A stretch of DNA of 64,000 bases from Streptantibioticus cattleyicolor NRRL 8057 = DSM 46488 (GCF_000240165.1 NC_017586.1:1426001-1490000), one strand, 5' to 3'. Counted from the first letter of the stretch, positions 44,748 through 54,574 are shown. Notes: generated by a model from the letters alone, not told the origin. Numbers and translations: made by a program.

Positions 44748-45605
44748 ATGTCTGGCCAGTCTCCCCTCGTTCCCGGCACCCTCTCCCCCACCCGCAAGGT
44801 GCCCGCGTCGATCCCGCGTCCGGAGTACGTGGGCAGGCCCGCGCCGACGCCCTACACCGGGCCGGAGGTGCAGGACGCGGAGACCGTCGAGAAGATGCGG
44901 ATCGCCTCGCGGCTGGCGGCCCGGGCGATGGAGGAGGCGGCCAAGGCGGTCAAGCCGGGCACCACCACCGACGAGCTGGACCGCATCGCCCACGAGTACC
45001 TGTGCGACCACCAGGCGTACCCCTCCGACCTGGGCTACCGGGGCTTCCCCAAGTCGATCTGCACCTCGCTCAACGAGGTCATCTGCCACGGCATCCCGGA
45101 CTCCACCGAGCTGCGCGACGGCGACATCGTCAACCTGGACGTGACCGCCTACATCCACGGCGTGCACGGCGACACCAACGCCACCTACCTGTGCGGCGAG
45201 GTGGACGAGGAGTCGCGGCTGCTGGTGGAGCGCACCCGCGAATCGCTGGCCCGGGCCGTCAAGGCGGTGCGGCCGGGCCGGCAGATCAACGTGATCGGCC
45301 GGGTCATCGAGTCGTACGCCAAGCGCTTCGGGTACGGCGTGGTGCGCGACTTCACCGGGCACGGCATCAACACCTCGTTCCACTCCGGGCTGATCGTGCC
45401 GCACTACGACGACCCGCGGGCCACCACGGTGATGCGGCCGGGGATGACGTTCACCATCGAGCCGATGCTGACGCTCGGCACCCACGAGTACGACGTGTGG
45501 GAGGACGGCTGGACGGTGGTCACCAAGGACCGCAGGCGCACCGCCCAGTTCGAGCACACGCTGGTGGTCACCGACACCGGGGCGGAGATCCTGACGCTGC
45601 CCTGA
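44748..45605 (+). CDS. map: Type I methionine aminopeptidase
   Basis: It removes the initiator methionine from nascent proteins. The 285-residue protein has the five metal ligands of the family in [20 protein letters not shown] (two Asp), [11 protein letters not shown] (His), [11 protein letters not shown] (Glu) and [10 protein letters not shown] (Glu). An N-terminal extension of about 40 residues with the [13 protein letters not shown] pattern is that of the longer actinomycete isoform, which can bind SH3-like partners. A -10-like TAGACT lies only 7 bases before the ATG at 44748, with no ribosome-binding site, suggesting a leaderless transcript. Confidence 0.95.
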   Translation: MSGQSPLVPGTLSPTRKVPASIPRPEYVGRPAPTPYTGPEVQDAETVEKMRIASRLAARAMEEAAKAVKPGTTTDELDRIAHEYLCDHQAYPSDLGYRGFPKSICTSLNEVICHGIPDSTELRDGDIVNLDVTAYIHGVHGDTNATYLCGEVDEESRLLVERTRESLARAVKAVRPGRQINVIGRVIESYAKRFGYGVVRDFTGHGINTSFHSGLIVPHYDDPRATTVMRPGMTFTIEPMLTLGTHEYDVWEDGWTVVTKDRRRTAQFEHTLVVTDTGAEILTLP

Positions 45606-45678
45606 CGGGGGCGCGCGGGGCCCGGGTAGGGTGACTGCCCGTTCCCCTGCCCCGGTTCCCCGAAGGAGTCCGCGTCCC

Positions 45679-46698
45679 ATGACCGCGCCGTCCGCGCATC
45701 CCCGGCCGTTCCGACGGCTGCGCCGCCGCCTGCCGGCCGCGGCGGCCGTGCTGCTGCTGGCCACCGGGGCCGGCGGATGCGTCACGGTCCACGGTGAGCG
45801 GGCGTTGCTGCCGGCCACCGGCAAGGCGGACGCGGAGCGTACGGTGCGCCACTTCGTGGAGGCCACCAACGTGGCCAACGGCAAGCTCGATCCGGGGCCG
45901 GCCGGACAGGTGGAGACCGGGGCGCTGGCGCTGATCGACGGCGCCGGGCTCAAGGCGCGGCACGTCAACCACCCGGCGGGCAACCCCGGTTACCAGCCGC
46001 TGGTCTTCCACGACACGCGGTACCTGATACCGCGGCAGCGCGGCTGGCCGAAGTGGTTCGTGGTGGACACCGCGGAGAACCGGGACGCCTCCCGCTGGCT
46101 GCTGGTGTTCACCCGCGGCGGCTCGCACGAGGCGTGGCGGGCGTCGTACCTGAACGTGGTGGCCCCCGCCGAGCTGCCGGTGTTCGCCACCGACGGGGAC
46201 GGTTACGCCGAGCCGGTGGGTCCCACCGCGCAGGGGCTCGCGGTGCAGCCGGGGCAGTTGGGGGCCCGCTACACCGACTACCTCCAGCACGGGGAGAAGG
46301 GCGCGGCGCTCTTCGCGGGCGGGGCCTGGACGTCGGGGCTGCGCCAGACGCGGCGCACCCGGTACGCGCCGACCCCGGAGGTCTACACCCAGTTCGCCGA
46401 CGAGGCGGCCGATCCGGCGCAGTATCCGCCGGTGGCGCTGCGGCTGGCGGACGGCGGGGCGCTGGTCTTCTTCACCACGCACCACCTGATGCGGCAGACG
46501 GTGGCGCACGGGCCGGTGAAGGTCACCGATCCGCAGATCGCCGCGTTGCTGACCGGCACGCCGGGCAAGTCGGTGACGCTGGTGGACCTCGCCGAGCAGG
46601 TGGTGCGCGTCCCGCCGGAGGCGACCGGGGGTGCCGCCAACCACCAGGTGACCTTCCTCAACCGGATCGAGGGGACGGTTTCGGCCAGCGGGCGGTGA
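45679..46698 (+). CDS. Putative lipoprotein of unknown function
   Basis: This 339-residue precursor has a twin-arginine-rich signal (RRLRRRLPAAAAVLLLATGAG) and a lipobox GAGGC, with Cys34 as the likely lipid-bearing residue. The mature domain has NTF2-like and beta-rich segments (RHFVEATNVANGKL, WFVVDTAENRDASRWLLVFT, VALRLADGGALVFFTTHH). It looks like an actinomycete surface lipoprotein family, but I cannot name it. The ATG at 45679 follows AAGGAG. It converges with, and overlaps by 41 bases, the next gene. Confidence 0.8.
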   Translation: MTAPSAHPRPFRRLRRRLPAAAAVLLLATGAGGCVTVHGERALLPATGKADAERTVRHFVEATNVANGKLDPGPAGQVETGALALIDGAGLKARHVNHPAGNPGYQPLVFHDTRYLIPRQRGWPKWFVVDTAENRDASRWLLVFTRGGSHEAWRASYLNVVAPAELPVFATDGDGYAEPVGPTAQGLAVQPGQLGARYTDYLQHGEKGAALFAGGAWTSGLRQTRRTRYAPTPEVYTQFADEAADPAQYPPVALRLADGGALVFFTTHHLMRQTVAHGPVKVTDPQIAALLTGTPGKSVTLVDLAEQVVRVPPEATGGAANHQVTFLNRIEGTVSASGR

Positions 46699-47473
46699 GC
46701 CGGCCGGGGGCGCGCGGCGGTTCCCCGGTCAGAGCGCGGCCGGGGGCGTCGTGGGGTGCCGGTGCGGCCTTACGGGCGGTGGTGGCGCAGGCGTCGGTGA
46801 GGACGGCGAGCAGCGGCAGCGGGTCGGGCAGCGGCAGGTCGGGCGGGCGGACCCAGGTGACCGCGGTGCCGTCGGGCAGCGCCGCGGGCGGCACCAGGAC
46901 GTACGAGCCGCGGCAGTGCCAGCGCAGGCCCGGGTGTTCGTCGAGGGTCTCGGGGTGGCAGTCGAGTTCGCACGGCCACCACTCCTCCTCGTCCTCGGGG
47001 TGGCCGCGGGTGGCGGTGAAGAACAGCAGCCGGTCGTCCCCGTAGGCGGCGACCGGGCCGGTGGGGGTCGGCTCGGCGGCCAGGCGCTCCAGGGCGAGCC
47101 GGCCGGCGTCCGCGGGGACGTCGAGGACGTCGTGGTTGCGGCCGGTGGCGGTGATGAAGTTGGCCGCCGGATGCCCCCGCAGCCAGCGGGTGACCTGGCC
47201 GTGGTCGGTGGTGGCCTGGGTCTGCCAGGCGAACGAGACCGGGTGCATGCCCGGGGTGGGACAGCCGACGCGGTCGCAGGAGCAGCGGGAGCCGGATTCG
47301 GCCGAGGGGTGGGCGGCGGGGGCGAGCGGGAAACCGGCGTCCGCCGAGGCGAGCAGGAGGGCCTCGCGTTCGGCCGCGGCGGCCGGGCCGCCACGGCCCC
47401 TGCCGCGCTGCCCGGTGCCCAGGGCCCCGGGGTGGCGCCGCAGCCACCGCGCCAGCATGCTCCTGCGTTCCAT
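46658..47473 (-). CDS. Bifunctional DNA primase/polymerase domain protein (PrimPol-like)
   Basis: This 271-residue protein has the Prim-Pol pattern: ASADAGFPLAPAAHP, a CSCDRVGCPTPGMHP cysteine cluster of the kind found in these proteins, then WLRGHPAANFITATGRNHDV and RWHCRGSYVLVPPA. It has the primase/polymerase domain alone with no helicase. The ATG at 47473 reads MERRSMLARWLRR. Its 3' end overlaps the lipoprotein gene. Function in the chromosome is not known; stand-alone PrimPol proteins are common in Streptomyces. Confidence 0.8.
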   Translation of the reverse strand: MERRSMLARWLRRHPGALGTGQRGRGRGGPAAAAEREALLLASADAGFPLAPAAHPSAESGSRCSCDRVGCPTPGMHPVSFAWQTQATTDHGQVTRWLRGHPAANFITATGRNHDVLDVPADAGRLALERLAAEPTPTGPVAAYGDDRLLFFTATRGHPEDEEEWWPCELDCHPETLDEHPGLRWHCRGSYVLVPPAALPDGTAVTWVRPPDLPLPDPLPLLAVLTDACATTARKAAPAPHDAPGRALTGEPPRAPGRLTARWPKPSPRSG

Positions 47474-47731
47474 AGAGCCCCTCTCGTCAGCGAGCGTGCG
47501 CCCGTCCCCTCTCACCATCCTGCTCCTCGCGCGGCCGTCACGTGAACGCGGGGTGGTGAGCGGGTGGCCGGATCCCTCGTGTGAGGGATGGCGCGGCGGG
47601 GACGGACGGGTAGGCTGTTTCCGACAGCGTGTCGGTAAAAGTCGTGGCGGCCCAGGCCGTGACGGCCCGGACGCCGCGACGGCCACCTGCCGTGGCGGCG
47701 GGATTGTGGAGGCCCCGCAGTGGAGGCTCTG

Positions 47732-48385
47732 ATGTCCGCCACCCCGTTCTCGGTACGCATCCGCGAGGCCACCCAGGCCCAGCACACCGAGGCCGAGGGG
47801 TCGGCCTTCATGGGCGACCTGCTCGCCGGGAAGCTGGGGGTGGCCGCCTACGCCCGCTACACCGAGCAGCTGTGGTTCGTCTACCGGGCGCTGGAAGCGG
47901 CGGCGCCGCGGCTGGCCGGCGACCCGGTGGCCGGCCCCTTCCTCCGCCCCGAACTGCCCCGGGTGACCGCGCTGGAGCGGGATCTGGCGCATCTGGGCGG
48001 CCCCGGCTGGCGGGCGGCGGCGAAGCCGCTCCCGGCCACCGCGGCCTACGCGGCGCGCGTCACCGAGGTCGCCCGCGACTGGCCGGCCGGTTACGTGGCC
48101 CACCACTACACCCGCTACCTCGGCGACCTCTCCGGCGGCCAGGTGATCCGCGGCGTCGCCGAGCGCACCTGGGGGTTCACCCGCAAGGGCGACGGGGTGC
48201 GGTTCTACGTCTTCGACGCGATAGCCAACCCGGCTGCGTTCAAGCGCGAATACCGCGAGGCGCTGGACGCGTTGCCGGTGGACGAGGTGGAGAAGCGGCG
48301 GATGGTCGAGGAGTGCCGGCGCGCCTTCGCCCTCAACACCGCGCTCTTCGCGGACCTGGGCGCGCTCTTCCCGCTGACCGCGTGA
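47732..48385 (+). CDS. Heme oxygenase
   Basis: This 217-residue cytoplasmic enzyme opens heme to biliverdin, CO and iron. The proximal heme ligand is His18 (REATQAQHTEAE), and the distal helix has the glycine-rich YLGDLSGGQVIRG. KREYREALDALP and the C-terminal ECRRAFALNTALFADL also fit. The ATG at 47732 follows GGAGG at -8; a GTG at 47720 is an alternative. It is single, and no iron box was identified. Confidence 0.93.
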   Translation: MSATPFSVRIREATQAQHTEAEGSAFMGDLLAGKLGVAAYARYTEQLWFVYRALEAAAPRLAGDPVAGPFLRPELPRVTALERDLAHLGGPGWRAAAKPLPATAAYAARVTEVARDWPAGYVAHHYTRYLGDLSGGQVIRGVAERTWGFTRKGDGVRFYVFDAIANPAAFKREYREALDALPVDEVEKRRMVEECRRAFALNTALFADLGALFPLTA

Positions 48386-48559
48386 GGGCCCCGTACGTCA
48401 ACAACCGCTGACGATACATCAGTTGCCGGACGAGGCCGAGAACCACCCGAACGGATCGCTGTATTCCGGGCGCGCAGGGTGGACGATTTGTGCGCGTACG
48501 TACGCGCCTCACGCAACGCCTTACGTGAGCGCCGGATCGTCAACCGCGAGGAGCTCGCA

Positions 48560-49375
48560 TTGCGCACGCACCGTGTCGCCACCCCTCGGCGCTACCTGAT
48601 GTGCCCGCCGACGCACTACCGGGTCAGCTACTCCATCAACCCCTGGATGGACCCGGACAAACCGGTGGACACCGCGCTGGCGGCGGTGCAGTGGGAGCAG
48701 CTCCGCGACCGCTACCTGGCGCTGGGCCACACCGTCGAGGAGCTGGAGCCGGTGCCGGGGCTGCCCGACATGGTCTTCGCGGCCAACGGCGCCACGGTGG
48801 TGGACGGCAGGGTGTTCGGGGCCAAGTTCGCCAACGCGGAGCGGCGCGGCGAGGCCCCGGCCCACCTGGCCTGGTTCCGGGCGCACGGCTACCCGGCCAT
48901 CCACGAGCCGGAGCACATCAACGAGGGCGAGGGCGACTTCGCCGTCACCGCCTCGTGGCTGCTGGCCGGCACCGGGTTCCGCAGCAGCCCGGCGGCGCGG
49001 GCCGAGGCGCAGGAGTTCTTCGGCCGCCCGGCCATCGGCCTGGAGCTGGTGGACCCGCGCTACTACCACCTGGACACCGCGCTCGCCGTGCTCGACGGCG
49101 ACGAGGTGATGTACTACCCGCCGGCCTTCAGCCCCGGCAGCCGGGCCGTCCTCGCCCGGCTCTTCCCCGACGCGCTGCTGGCCGGCGAGGAGGACGCGGC
49201 GGCGCTCGGCCTCAACGCGGTCAGCGACGGCCGCCACGTGCTGCTGCCGCAGAACGCGATCGGCCTGTTCGAGCCCTTGCGGGAGCGCGGCTTCGAGCCG
49301 ATCGGGATGGACCTGTCGGAGCTGGGGAAGGCCGGCGGCAGCGTGAAGTGCTGCACGATGGAGCTGCGCGACTGA
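48560..49375 (+). CDS. ddaH: Dimethylarginine dimethylaminohydrolase DdaH
   Basis: This 271-residue member of the amidinotransferase/DDAH superfamily turns N-omega-methylated arginines into citrulline. It carries VFAANGATVVDGRVFGAKFA (Asn/Asp substrate site), HINEGEGDFAV, the catalytic histidine in YYHLDTALAVL, and the nucleophilic cysteine near the end (SVKCCTMELRD). I set the start at the TTG at 48560 because GAGGAG lies six bases before it; longer frames upstream to 48479 lack such a site. Confidence 0.9.
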   Translation: MRTHRVATPRRYLMCPPTHYRVSYSINPWMDPDKPVDTALAAVQWEQLRDRYLALGHTVEELEPVPGLPDMVFAANGATVVDGRVFGAKFANAERRGEAPAHLAWFRAHGYPAIHEPEHINEGEGDFAVTASWLLAGTGFRSSPAARAEAQEFFGRPAIGLELVDPRYYHLDTALAVLDGDEVMYYPPAFSPGSRAVLARLFPDALLAGEEDAAALGLNAVSDGRHVLLPQNAIGLFEPLRERGFEPIGMDLSELGKAGGSVKCCTMELRD

Positions 49376-49427
49376 CGGCCGCGAGGCGGCGGCACGGCAG
49401 GGCGCGGCACGGCGGAAGAGGGGTCCG

Positions 49428-50969
49428 ATGCCCGAACGTCCTTCCTACGACGTGGTGATCGTCGGCGGCGGCCACAACGGCCTGGTGGCCGCCGCCTATC
49501 TGGCCCGGGCGGGCCGCAGCGTGCTGGTGCTGGAGCGGCTGCCCCGGGTCGGCGGGGCGGCGGTGTCGGCACCGGTGTTCCCCGGGGTGGACGCGCGGCT
49601 GTCGCGCTACTCGTACCTGGTGAGCCTGCTGCCCCGGCGCATCGTGGACGACCTGGGGCTGCGCATCACGCTGCGGCGCCGCCGGATCTCCTCGTACACC
49701 CCGGACGGGCGCGGCGCGGGGCTGCTGGTGGACGAGGCGGACGCGGAGCGCACCCGGGCCTCGTTCGCCCGGGTGACCGGCTCTGAGCGGGAGTTCGAGG
49801 CGTGGCGGCGGTTCTACGCGATGACCCGGCGGGTGGCCGAGCGGGTCTTCCCGACGCTCACCGAGCCGCTGCCGACGCGGACGGAGCTGCGCCGCCGGGT
49901 GGCCGAACCGGCGGCGTGGGAGGCGCTGTTCGAGCGTCCGCTGGGTGAGGCGGTGGAGGCCGCGTTCGCCGACGACCTGGTGCGCGGGGTGGTGCTCACC
50001 GACGCGCTGATCGGCACGTTCAGCCACGCGCACGACCCGTCGCTGCGGCAGAACCGCTGCTTCCTGTACCACGTGATCGGCGGCGGCACCGGCGAGTGGC
50101 GGGTGCCGGTGGGCGGGATGGGGGCGGTCACCGGGGCGCTGGCGGCGGCGGCCCGGTCGGCGGGGGCCGAGATCGTCACCGGGTGCGAGGTGACCGGGGT
50201 GGCCACCGACGGCCGGCGGGCCGAGGTGAGCTGGGACGGCGGCCGGGCCGGGGCGCGGTACGTGCTGGTGAACGCGGCGCCGCGGACGCTCGCCGGGCTG
50301 CTGGGCGAGGCCCCGCCGGAGCCGGCGGCCGAGGGCGCCCAGCTCAAGGTCAACATGGTGCTGCGGCGGCTGCCGCGGCCGGCCGATCCGGCGGTGCGGC
50401 CCGAGGAGGCGTTCGCCGGCACCTTCCATGTCGGCGAGTCCTACGGCGAGTTGGCGACCGCCTACCGGCAGGCGGCGGCCGGCCGGGTGCCGGAGGCGCC
50501 GCCGTGCGAGCTGTACTGCCACTCGCTGACCGATCCGTCGATCCTCTCCCCCGCGCTGGCCGCCTCCGGCCACCACACGGTGACCCTCTTCGGGCTGCAC
50601 GCCCCGGCGCGGCTCTTCGCCGCCGACCCGGCGGGGGCCAAGGCGGCGCTGCTCAAGGCGGTGCTGGCCCGGCTGGACGCGGTGCTCGCCGAGCCGGTCG
50701 AGGGGTGCCTGGCCACCGACGCCGAGGGGCGGCCGTGCCTGGAGGCGAAGACCCCGCCGGAGCTGGAGGCCGAGGTGGGGCTGCCCGGCGGCCACATCTT
50801 CCACGCCGACCTGGCCTGGCCCCACGCCACCGAGGCCACCGGGCGGTGGGGCGTGGAGACCCGCCACGCCAACGTGCTGCTGTGCGGGGCGGGCGCGGTG
50901 CGCGGTGGCGGGGTGAGCGGCGTCCCCGGCCACAACGCGGCGATGTCAGTGCTGGAGCGGCCCGTCTGA
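49428..50969 (+). CDS. Phytoene-desaturase-like FAD oxidoreductase
   Basis: This 513-residue flavoprotein starts with VVIVGGGHNGLVAAAYLARA, the dinucleotide-binding motif, and continues VLERLPRVGGAAVS. The C-terminal half has GMGAVTGALAAAARSAGAEI (FAD contact) and ANVLLCGAGAVRGGGVSGVP, with HNAAMSVLE at the end. It is the CrtI/CrtO-type family found in most actinomycetes without other carotenoid genes. The substrate is not known, and no other carotenoid gene is nearby. It overlaps the Rsm22-like gene by 24 bases. Confidence 0.88.
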   Translation: MPERPSYDVVIVGGGHNGLVAAAYLARAGRSVLVLERLPRVGGAAVSAPVFPGVDARLSRYSYLVSLLPRRIVDDLGLRITLRRRRISSYTPDGRGAGLLVDEADAERTRASFARVTGSEREFEAWRRFYAMTRRVAERVFPTLTEPLPTRTELRRRVAEPAAWEALFERPLGEAVEAAFADDLVRGVVLTDALIGTFSHAHDPSLRQNRCFLYHVIGGGTGEWRVPVGGMGAVTGALAAAARSAGAEIVTGCEVTGVATDGRRAEVSWDGGRAGARYVLVNAAPRTLAGLLGEAPPEPAAEGAQLKVNMVLRRLPRPADPAVRPEEAFAGTFHVGESYGELATAYRQAAAGRVPEAPPCELYCHSLTDPSILSPALAASGHHTVTLFGLHAPARLFAADPAGAKAALLKAVLARLDAVLAEPVEGCLATDAEGRPCLEAKTPPELEAEVGLPGGHIFHADLAWPHATEATGRWGVETRHANVLLCGAGAVRGGGVSGVPGHNAAMSVLERPV

Positions 50970-51983
50970 CCCGCCGGGTTCCCGCGGCGCCTGGGCCGGC
51001 GGCCAGGGGTCGCCCCAGCCGGCGTCGCGGGCGTCGCGGTAGGTGGCGCCCTGCCGTTTGGAGACGGTGACCCGGCGCAGCCCCTCGTCCCGGGTGCACA
51101 GGTCGAGCAGCACCTGTCCCTTGCGGATCTGCGGGTGGCGCACCACGCGGGACGGGGCGGGGCGGCCGGGCAGGCGGGCGGCGGCGACGTAGGAGAACTT
51201 CTCGTCCTCGTGGCCGAGCGTGCCGCCCTTGACCTGGCGGTGCAGCGAGGAGCGGGCGACCCGGGCGGCGAAGTGGCACCAGTCGTTCCCGGCCATCGGG
51301 CAGGCGGCGTCGTGCGGGCAGGGGGCGAGCACCGTGAAACCGGCGTCCACCAGCGCCTGCCGGGCCTGGAGCACCCGGGCGTAACCGGCCGGGGTGCCCG
51401 GCTCGACCACCAGCACGGCGCGGGCGGCGGGCACCACGGCCCGCAGCAGCGCGTCGCGGTCGGCCTCGGTGAGTTCGCCGAGCAGGTAGGAGACGGTGAC
51501 GAGGTCGGCCTCGGGGACCTCGGGGGCGCCGCCGACGCCCTGCCGGCGCCACTGGGCGGAGCGCAGCGCCGGGTGCGGGGCGGCGGCGGCCAGCGACCGG
51601 CCGAGGTCGAGCGCCGCCTGCGACCAGTCGAGCACCGTGGTGCGGTGGTCGCCGTCGGGCCAGGCGTCGGCGACGGCCCAGGTGGCGGCGCCGGTGCCGC
51701 CGCCGAGGTCGACGTGGACGCGCGGCGCCCAGTCGCCGGCCCGGGCGCGGAACGCCGCCAGCGCCGAGCGCACCGCCTCGAAGGTGGCCGGCATCCGGTA
51801 GGCGGCGTACGCGGCCACGTCCGCCGCGTCACGCAGCACCGGGGCGTCGGTGGGGGTACGCCCCCGGTAGTTCGCCATCAGCCGCTCGACGGCGCGTGCG
51901 GCCTCCCGTGACGGCAGCCCGTCCAGGGCGGCGGACAGGGCGGTACGCAGCTCGTCACCGAGCGTGGCAGTGGGGACGTTCAC
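50946..51983 (-). CDS. Rsm22-like small ribosomal subunit methyltransferase family
   Basis: This protein of about 345 residues has a SAM-binding motif (VHVDLGGGTGAATWAVADAW) and a cysteine set typical of Rsm22/mitochondrial ribosome assembly proteins (APCPHDAACPMAGNDWCHF). Those cysteines bind an iron-sulfur cluster in relatives. The C-terminus has KGQVLLDLC and RRVTVSKRQGATYRDARDAG. The GTG at 51983 gives VNVPTAT; the ATG at 51992 adds three residues. It probably acts on the small ribosomal subunit. Confidence 0.9.
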   Translation of the reverse strand: MNVPTATLGDELRTALSAALDGLPSREAARAVERLMANYRGRTPTDAPVLRDAADVAAYAAYRMPATFEAVRSALAAFRARAGDWAPRVHVDLGGGTGAATWAVADAWPDGDHRTTVLDWSQAALDLGRSLAAAAPHPALRSAQWRRQGVGGAPEVPEADLVTVSYLLGELTEADRDALLRAVVPAARAVLVVEPGTPAGYARVLQARQALVDAGFTVLAPCPHDAACPMAGNDWCHFAARVARSSLHRQVKGGTLGHEDEKFSYVAAARLPGRPAPSRVVRHPQIRKGQVLLDLCTRDEGLRRVTVSKRQGATYRDARDAGWGDPWPPAQAPREPGGSDGPLQH

Positions 51984-52025
51984 GCCGTCCACCCTACGTG
52001 GCCGCCGGGACGGCGGCTGCGTCCC

Positions 52026-53147
52026 CTAGGCGGGCCGCCGGGGACGGTGGCGGGCGAGCGCGGTGGCCACCGCGGCCCGTACCGCGTTCCCCCGCCGCCA
52101 GGTGCGGCAGGGGTGGACGGCGTTGGCGAGGAGCACCACGTAGTGGCCGGTGGCCGGGTCGAGGACGAGGCTGGTGCCGGTGAAGCCGGTGTGTCCGGCG
52201 GTGCCGGGGCCGGACAGCTCGCCCATGTACCAGGGCTGGTCGAGTTCGAACCCGAGGCCGTGCGGCCGGCCGGGCAGACCGTGGTCGGCGGTCAGCTGCC
52301 GTACGGTACGCGGCTGGAGGATCCCGGCGCCACCGTCGAGCAGCGCGCGGCAGAGCAGGCCGAGGTCGGCGGCGGTGGAGAAGAGCCCGGCGTGCCCGGC
52401 GACGCCGCCGAGGGCGTGGGCGTTCTCGTCGTGCGCGGTGCCGTGCAGCATGCCGCGGTCGGCCTTGGCCCAGGGGCGGCGCTGGTCCTCGGTGGCGGCG
52501 GTGCGCGGCAGCCAGGAGGCGGGCGGGCGGAAGCGGGTGTCGGCCATGGCGAGCGGCCCGGTGACGCGGTCGCGCAGCAGGGTGTCGAGCGGGGTGCCGG
52601 TGACCCGTTCCAGCAGCAGCCCGAGGGTGATGAAGTCCAGGTCGGAGTAGCGGTAGGCGGTGCCCGGCCGGGTCAGCGGCTCCTCGGCCCACAGCGGTTC
52701 CAGCCGGGCGCTTCCGGTGGGGTGGTCGTAGAAGGGCAGCTCGGCGCGGAGTCCGGAGGTGTGCGTCAGGAGCTGACGCGGCGCCAGCTCGTGTTTGCCG
52801 GCCGCGCCGAACTCCGGCAGCGCGGCGGCGACCGGCGCGTCCAGGTCGAGTTCGCCGCGTTCGGCCGCCTGCACGGTGAGGATCGCGGTGCACAGTTTGG
52901 TCAGCGAGGCGAGGTCGAAGACGGTGTCGGCGCGCACCGGCAGCCACGCGTCGCGCGGCAGCTCCACGCCCTCGTCGCGCACCGGGTCGTACGCCGCGTA
53001 CCGCACCGCCCACCCGGCCGTCTCGCACACCTCGTCGCCGCCGGCCGCCCCGGCGAGCACCACCGCCCCCGCGCACCACGGATGGCCGGAGGGCGGCGGC
53101 TCCACCGCGGCGCGCAGGGCGGTTCGCAACTGGCCGCGCAGGGTCAT
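52026..53147 (-). CDS. Serine hydrolase of the beta-lactamase/PBP fold (class C-like)
   Basis: This 373-residue protein has the S-x-x-K nucleophile (DLASLTKLC, Ser81 and Lys84), the Y-x-[ND] motif YSD in GTAYRYSDLDF and the third motif HTGFTGTS. No signal peptide is visible, so it is likely cytoplasmic or an esterase. It may be a peptidase, esterase or carboxypeptidase; a true beta-lactamase is less likely. Its ATG overlaps the stop of the upstream MFS gene by four bases, so the two are coupled. Confidence 0.88.
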   Translation of the reverse strand: MTLRGQLRTALRAAVEPPPSGHPWCAGAVVLAGAAGGDEVCETAGWAVRYAAYDPVRDEGVELPRDAWLPVRADTVFDLASLTKLCTAILTVQAAERGELDLDAPVAAALPEFGAAGKHELAPRQLLTHTSGLRAELPFYDHPTGSARLEPLWAEEPLTRPGTAYRYSDLDFITLGLLLERVTGTPLDTLLRDRVTGPLAMADTRFRPPASWLPRTAATEDQRRPWAKADRGMLHGTAHDENAHALGGVAGHAGLFSTAADLGLLCRALLDGGAGILQPRTVRQLTADHGLPGRPHGLGFELDQPWYMGELSGPGTAGHTGFTGTSLVLDPATGHYVVLLANAVHPCRTWRRGNAVRAAVATALARHRPRRPA

Positions 53148-54478
53148 CCCCCGACGGTAGCGCTCCGGTCGGTGCGCCAGGGGCGGCACAGGCCGAGGAA
53201 GCACACCATGGCCACGACCGCGCAGCCGAGCTGCACCAGCGCCATCGGCACCGCGGTGTGCGCCCCGGCGATGCCGACCAGCGGCGAGGCGACCGCGCCG
53301 ATCAGGAACTGCGCGGTGCCCAGCAGCGCGGAGGCGGAACCGGCCGCGTTCGGGGTACGCATCAGCGCCTGCGCGTTGGTGTTGGGCATCGCCAGCCCCA
53401 TCGCCGACATCAGCACGAAGAGCCCGACGGCCACCGGCACCAGCCCGACCCGGCCGAAGACCCCCGAGGTCATCAGCAGCAGCGCCACCGCGGCCACCGT
53501 GATCACCGCCAGCCCCACGCCCAGCGCCCGGTCCAGCGACACCCGCCCCACCAGGAACTTGCCGTTGAACTGGCCCACCGCCACCAGGCCGACCGAGTTG
53601 ATCCCGAACAGCAGGCTGAAGGTCTGCGGCGAGGCGCCGTAGATGTCCTGGACGACGAAGGAGGAGGCGGAGACGTACGCGAAGAGCGCGGCGAAGGCGA
53701 AGCTGCCGGCCAGCAGGTAGCCGGTGAACGGCTTGTCGGCCAGCAGGGCGCGCATGGTGGGCAGCGCCTCGCCCACCCCGCCCTCGTGCCGGCGGCCGGC
53801 CGGCAGCGTCTCCGGCAGGCGGCGCACCACGAGCAGGGTGAGCAGCGCGCCGACGACGGTGAGCACCACGAAGACCCCGCGCCAGTCGGTGAAGCGCAGG
53901 ATCTGGCCGCCGATGAGCGGGGCGACCACCGGCGCCACCCCGGAGATCAGCATCAGCGTGGAGAAGAAGCGGGCCATCGCCTGTCCGTCGTACAGGTCAC
54001 GCACGACCGCGCGGGCGATGACGATGCCGGCCGCCCCGGCCAGCCCCTGCAACAGCCGGAAGGCGATCAGCAGCTCGGTGTTGGGCGCGAAGGCGCACAC
54101 CGCGGTGGCCAGGACGTAGCTCACCATGCCGGTGAGCAGCGGGGTGCGCCGGCCCCACTTGTCGCTCATCGGGCCGACGACGAGCTGGCCGAGGGCCATC
54201 CCGAGCAGACACGCGGTCAAGGTGAGCTGCACGGTGGCCGGCGGGCTGCCGAACGCCTTGGTGACGGCGGGCAGCGCGGGCAGGTACATGTCCATCGACA
54301 GCGGCGGCAGCGCGGTCAGTCCGCCCAGGACCAGGGTGACCAGCAGCCCGGACCGGCGTGCCGAGTCCCGCGACACCCCTGCCTCGTGCGCCTGGTGCCC
54401 GTTGTCGTCGGATATTCGGTCGTGTTCGCGGGGGGTTTCGGCCGCGGTGGGGCCGGGCTCGGTCATCTCGGTCTCCAT
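53144..54478 (-). CDS. Bcr/CflA-type MFS drug exporter
   Basis: This 444-residue transporter has a hydrophilic N-terminus of about 40 residues and then 12 helices. The DHA1 signature SMDMYLPALPAVTKAFGSPP and the loop motif VVGPMSDKWGRRTPLLTGMV (motif A) are present. The ATG at 54478 gives METEMTEP; a second ATG lies 12 bases on. The coupling to the serine hydrolase gene suggests a shared job, perhaps detoxifying an antibiotic, but this is inference. Confidence 0.9.
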   Translation of the reverse strand: METEMTEPGPTAAETPREHDRISDDNGHQAHEAGVSRDSARRSGLLVTLVLGGLTALPPLSMDMYLPALPAVTKAFGSPPATVQLTLTACLLGMALGQLVVGPMSDKWGRRTPLLTGMVSYVLATAVCAFAPNTELLIAFRLLQGLAGAAGIVIARAVVRDLYDGQAMARFFSTLMLISGVAPVVAPLIGGQILRFTDWRGVFVVLTVVGALLTLLVVRRLPETLPAGRRHEGGVGEALPTMRALLADKPFTGYLLAGSFAFAALFAYVSASSFVVQDIYGASPQTFSLLFGINSVGLVAVGQFNGKFLVGRVSLDRALGVGLAVITVAAVALLLMTSGVFGRVGLVPVAVGLFVLMSAMGLAMPNTNAQALMRTPNAAGSASALLGTAQFLIGAVASPLVGIAGAHTAVPMALVQLGCAVVAMVCFLGLCRPWRTDRSATVGG

Positions 54479-54574
54479 GCTTGCGGCAACACGTGGGTGA
54501 CCTGCCGGGATTCCGGCGTGTTCGATTCGTTACCCGAGGGCGGCCGGACCCGAACGCCGGGGCGCCGCCGAAGG

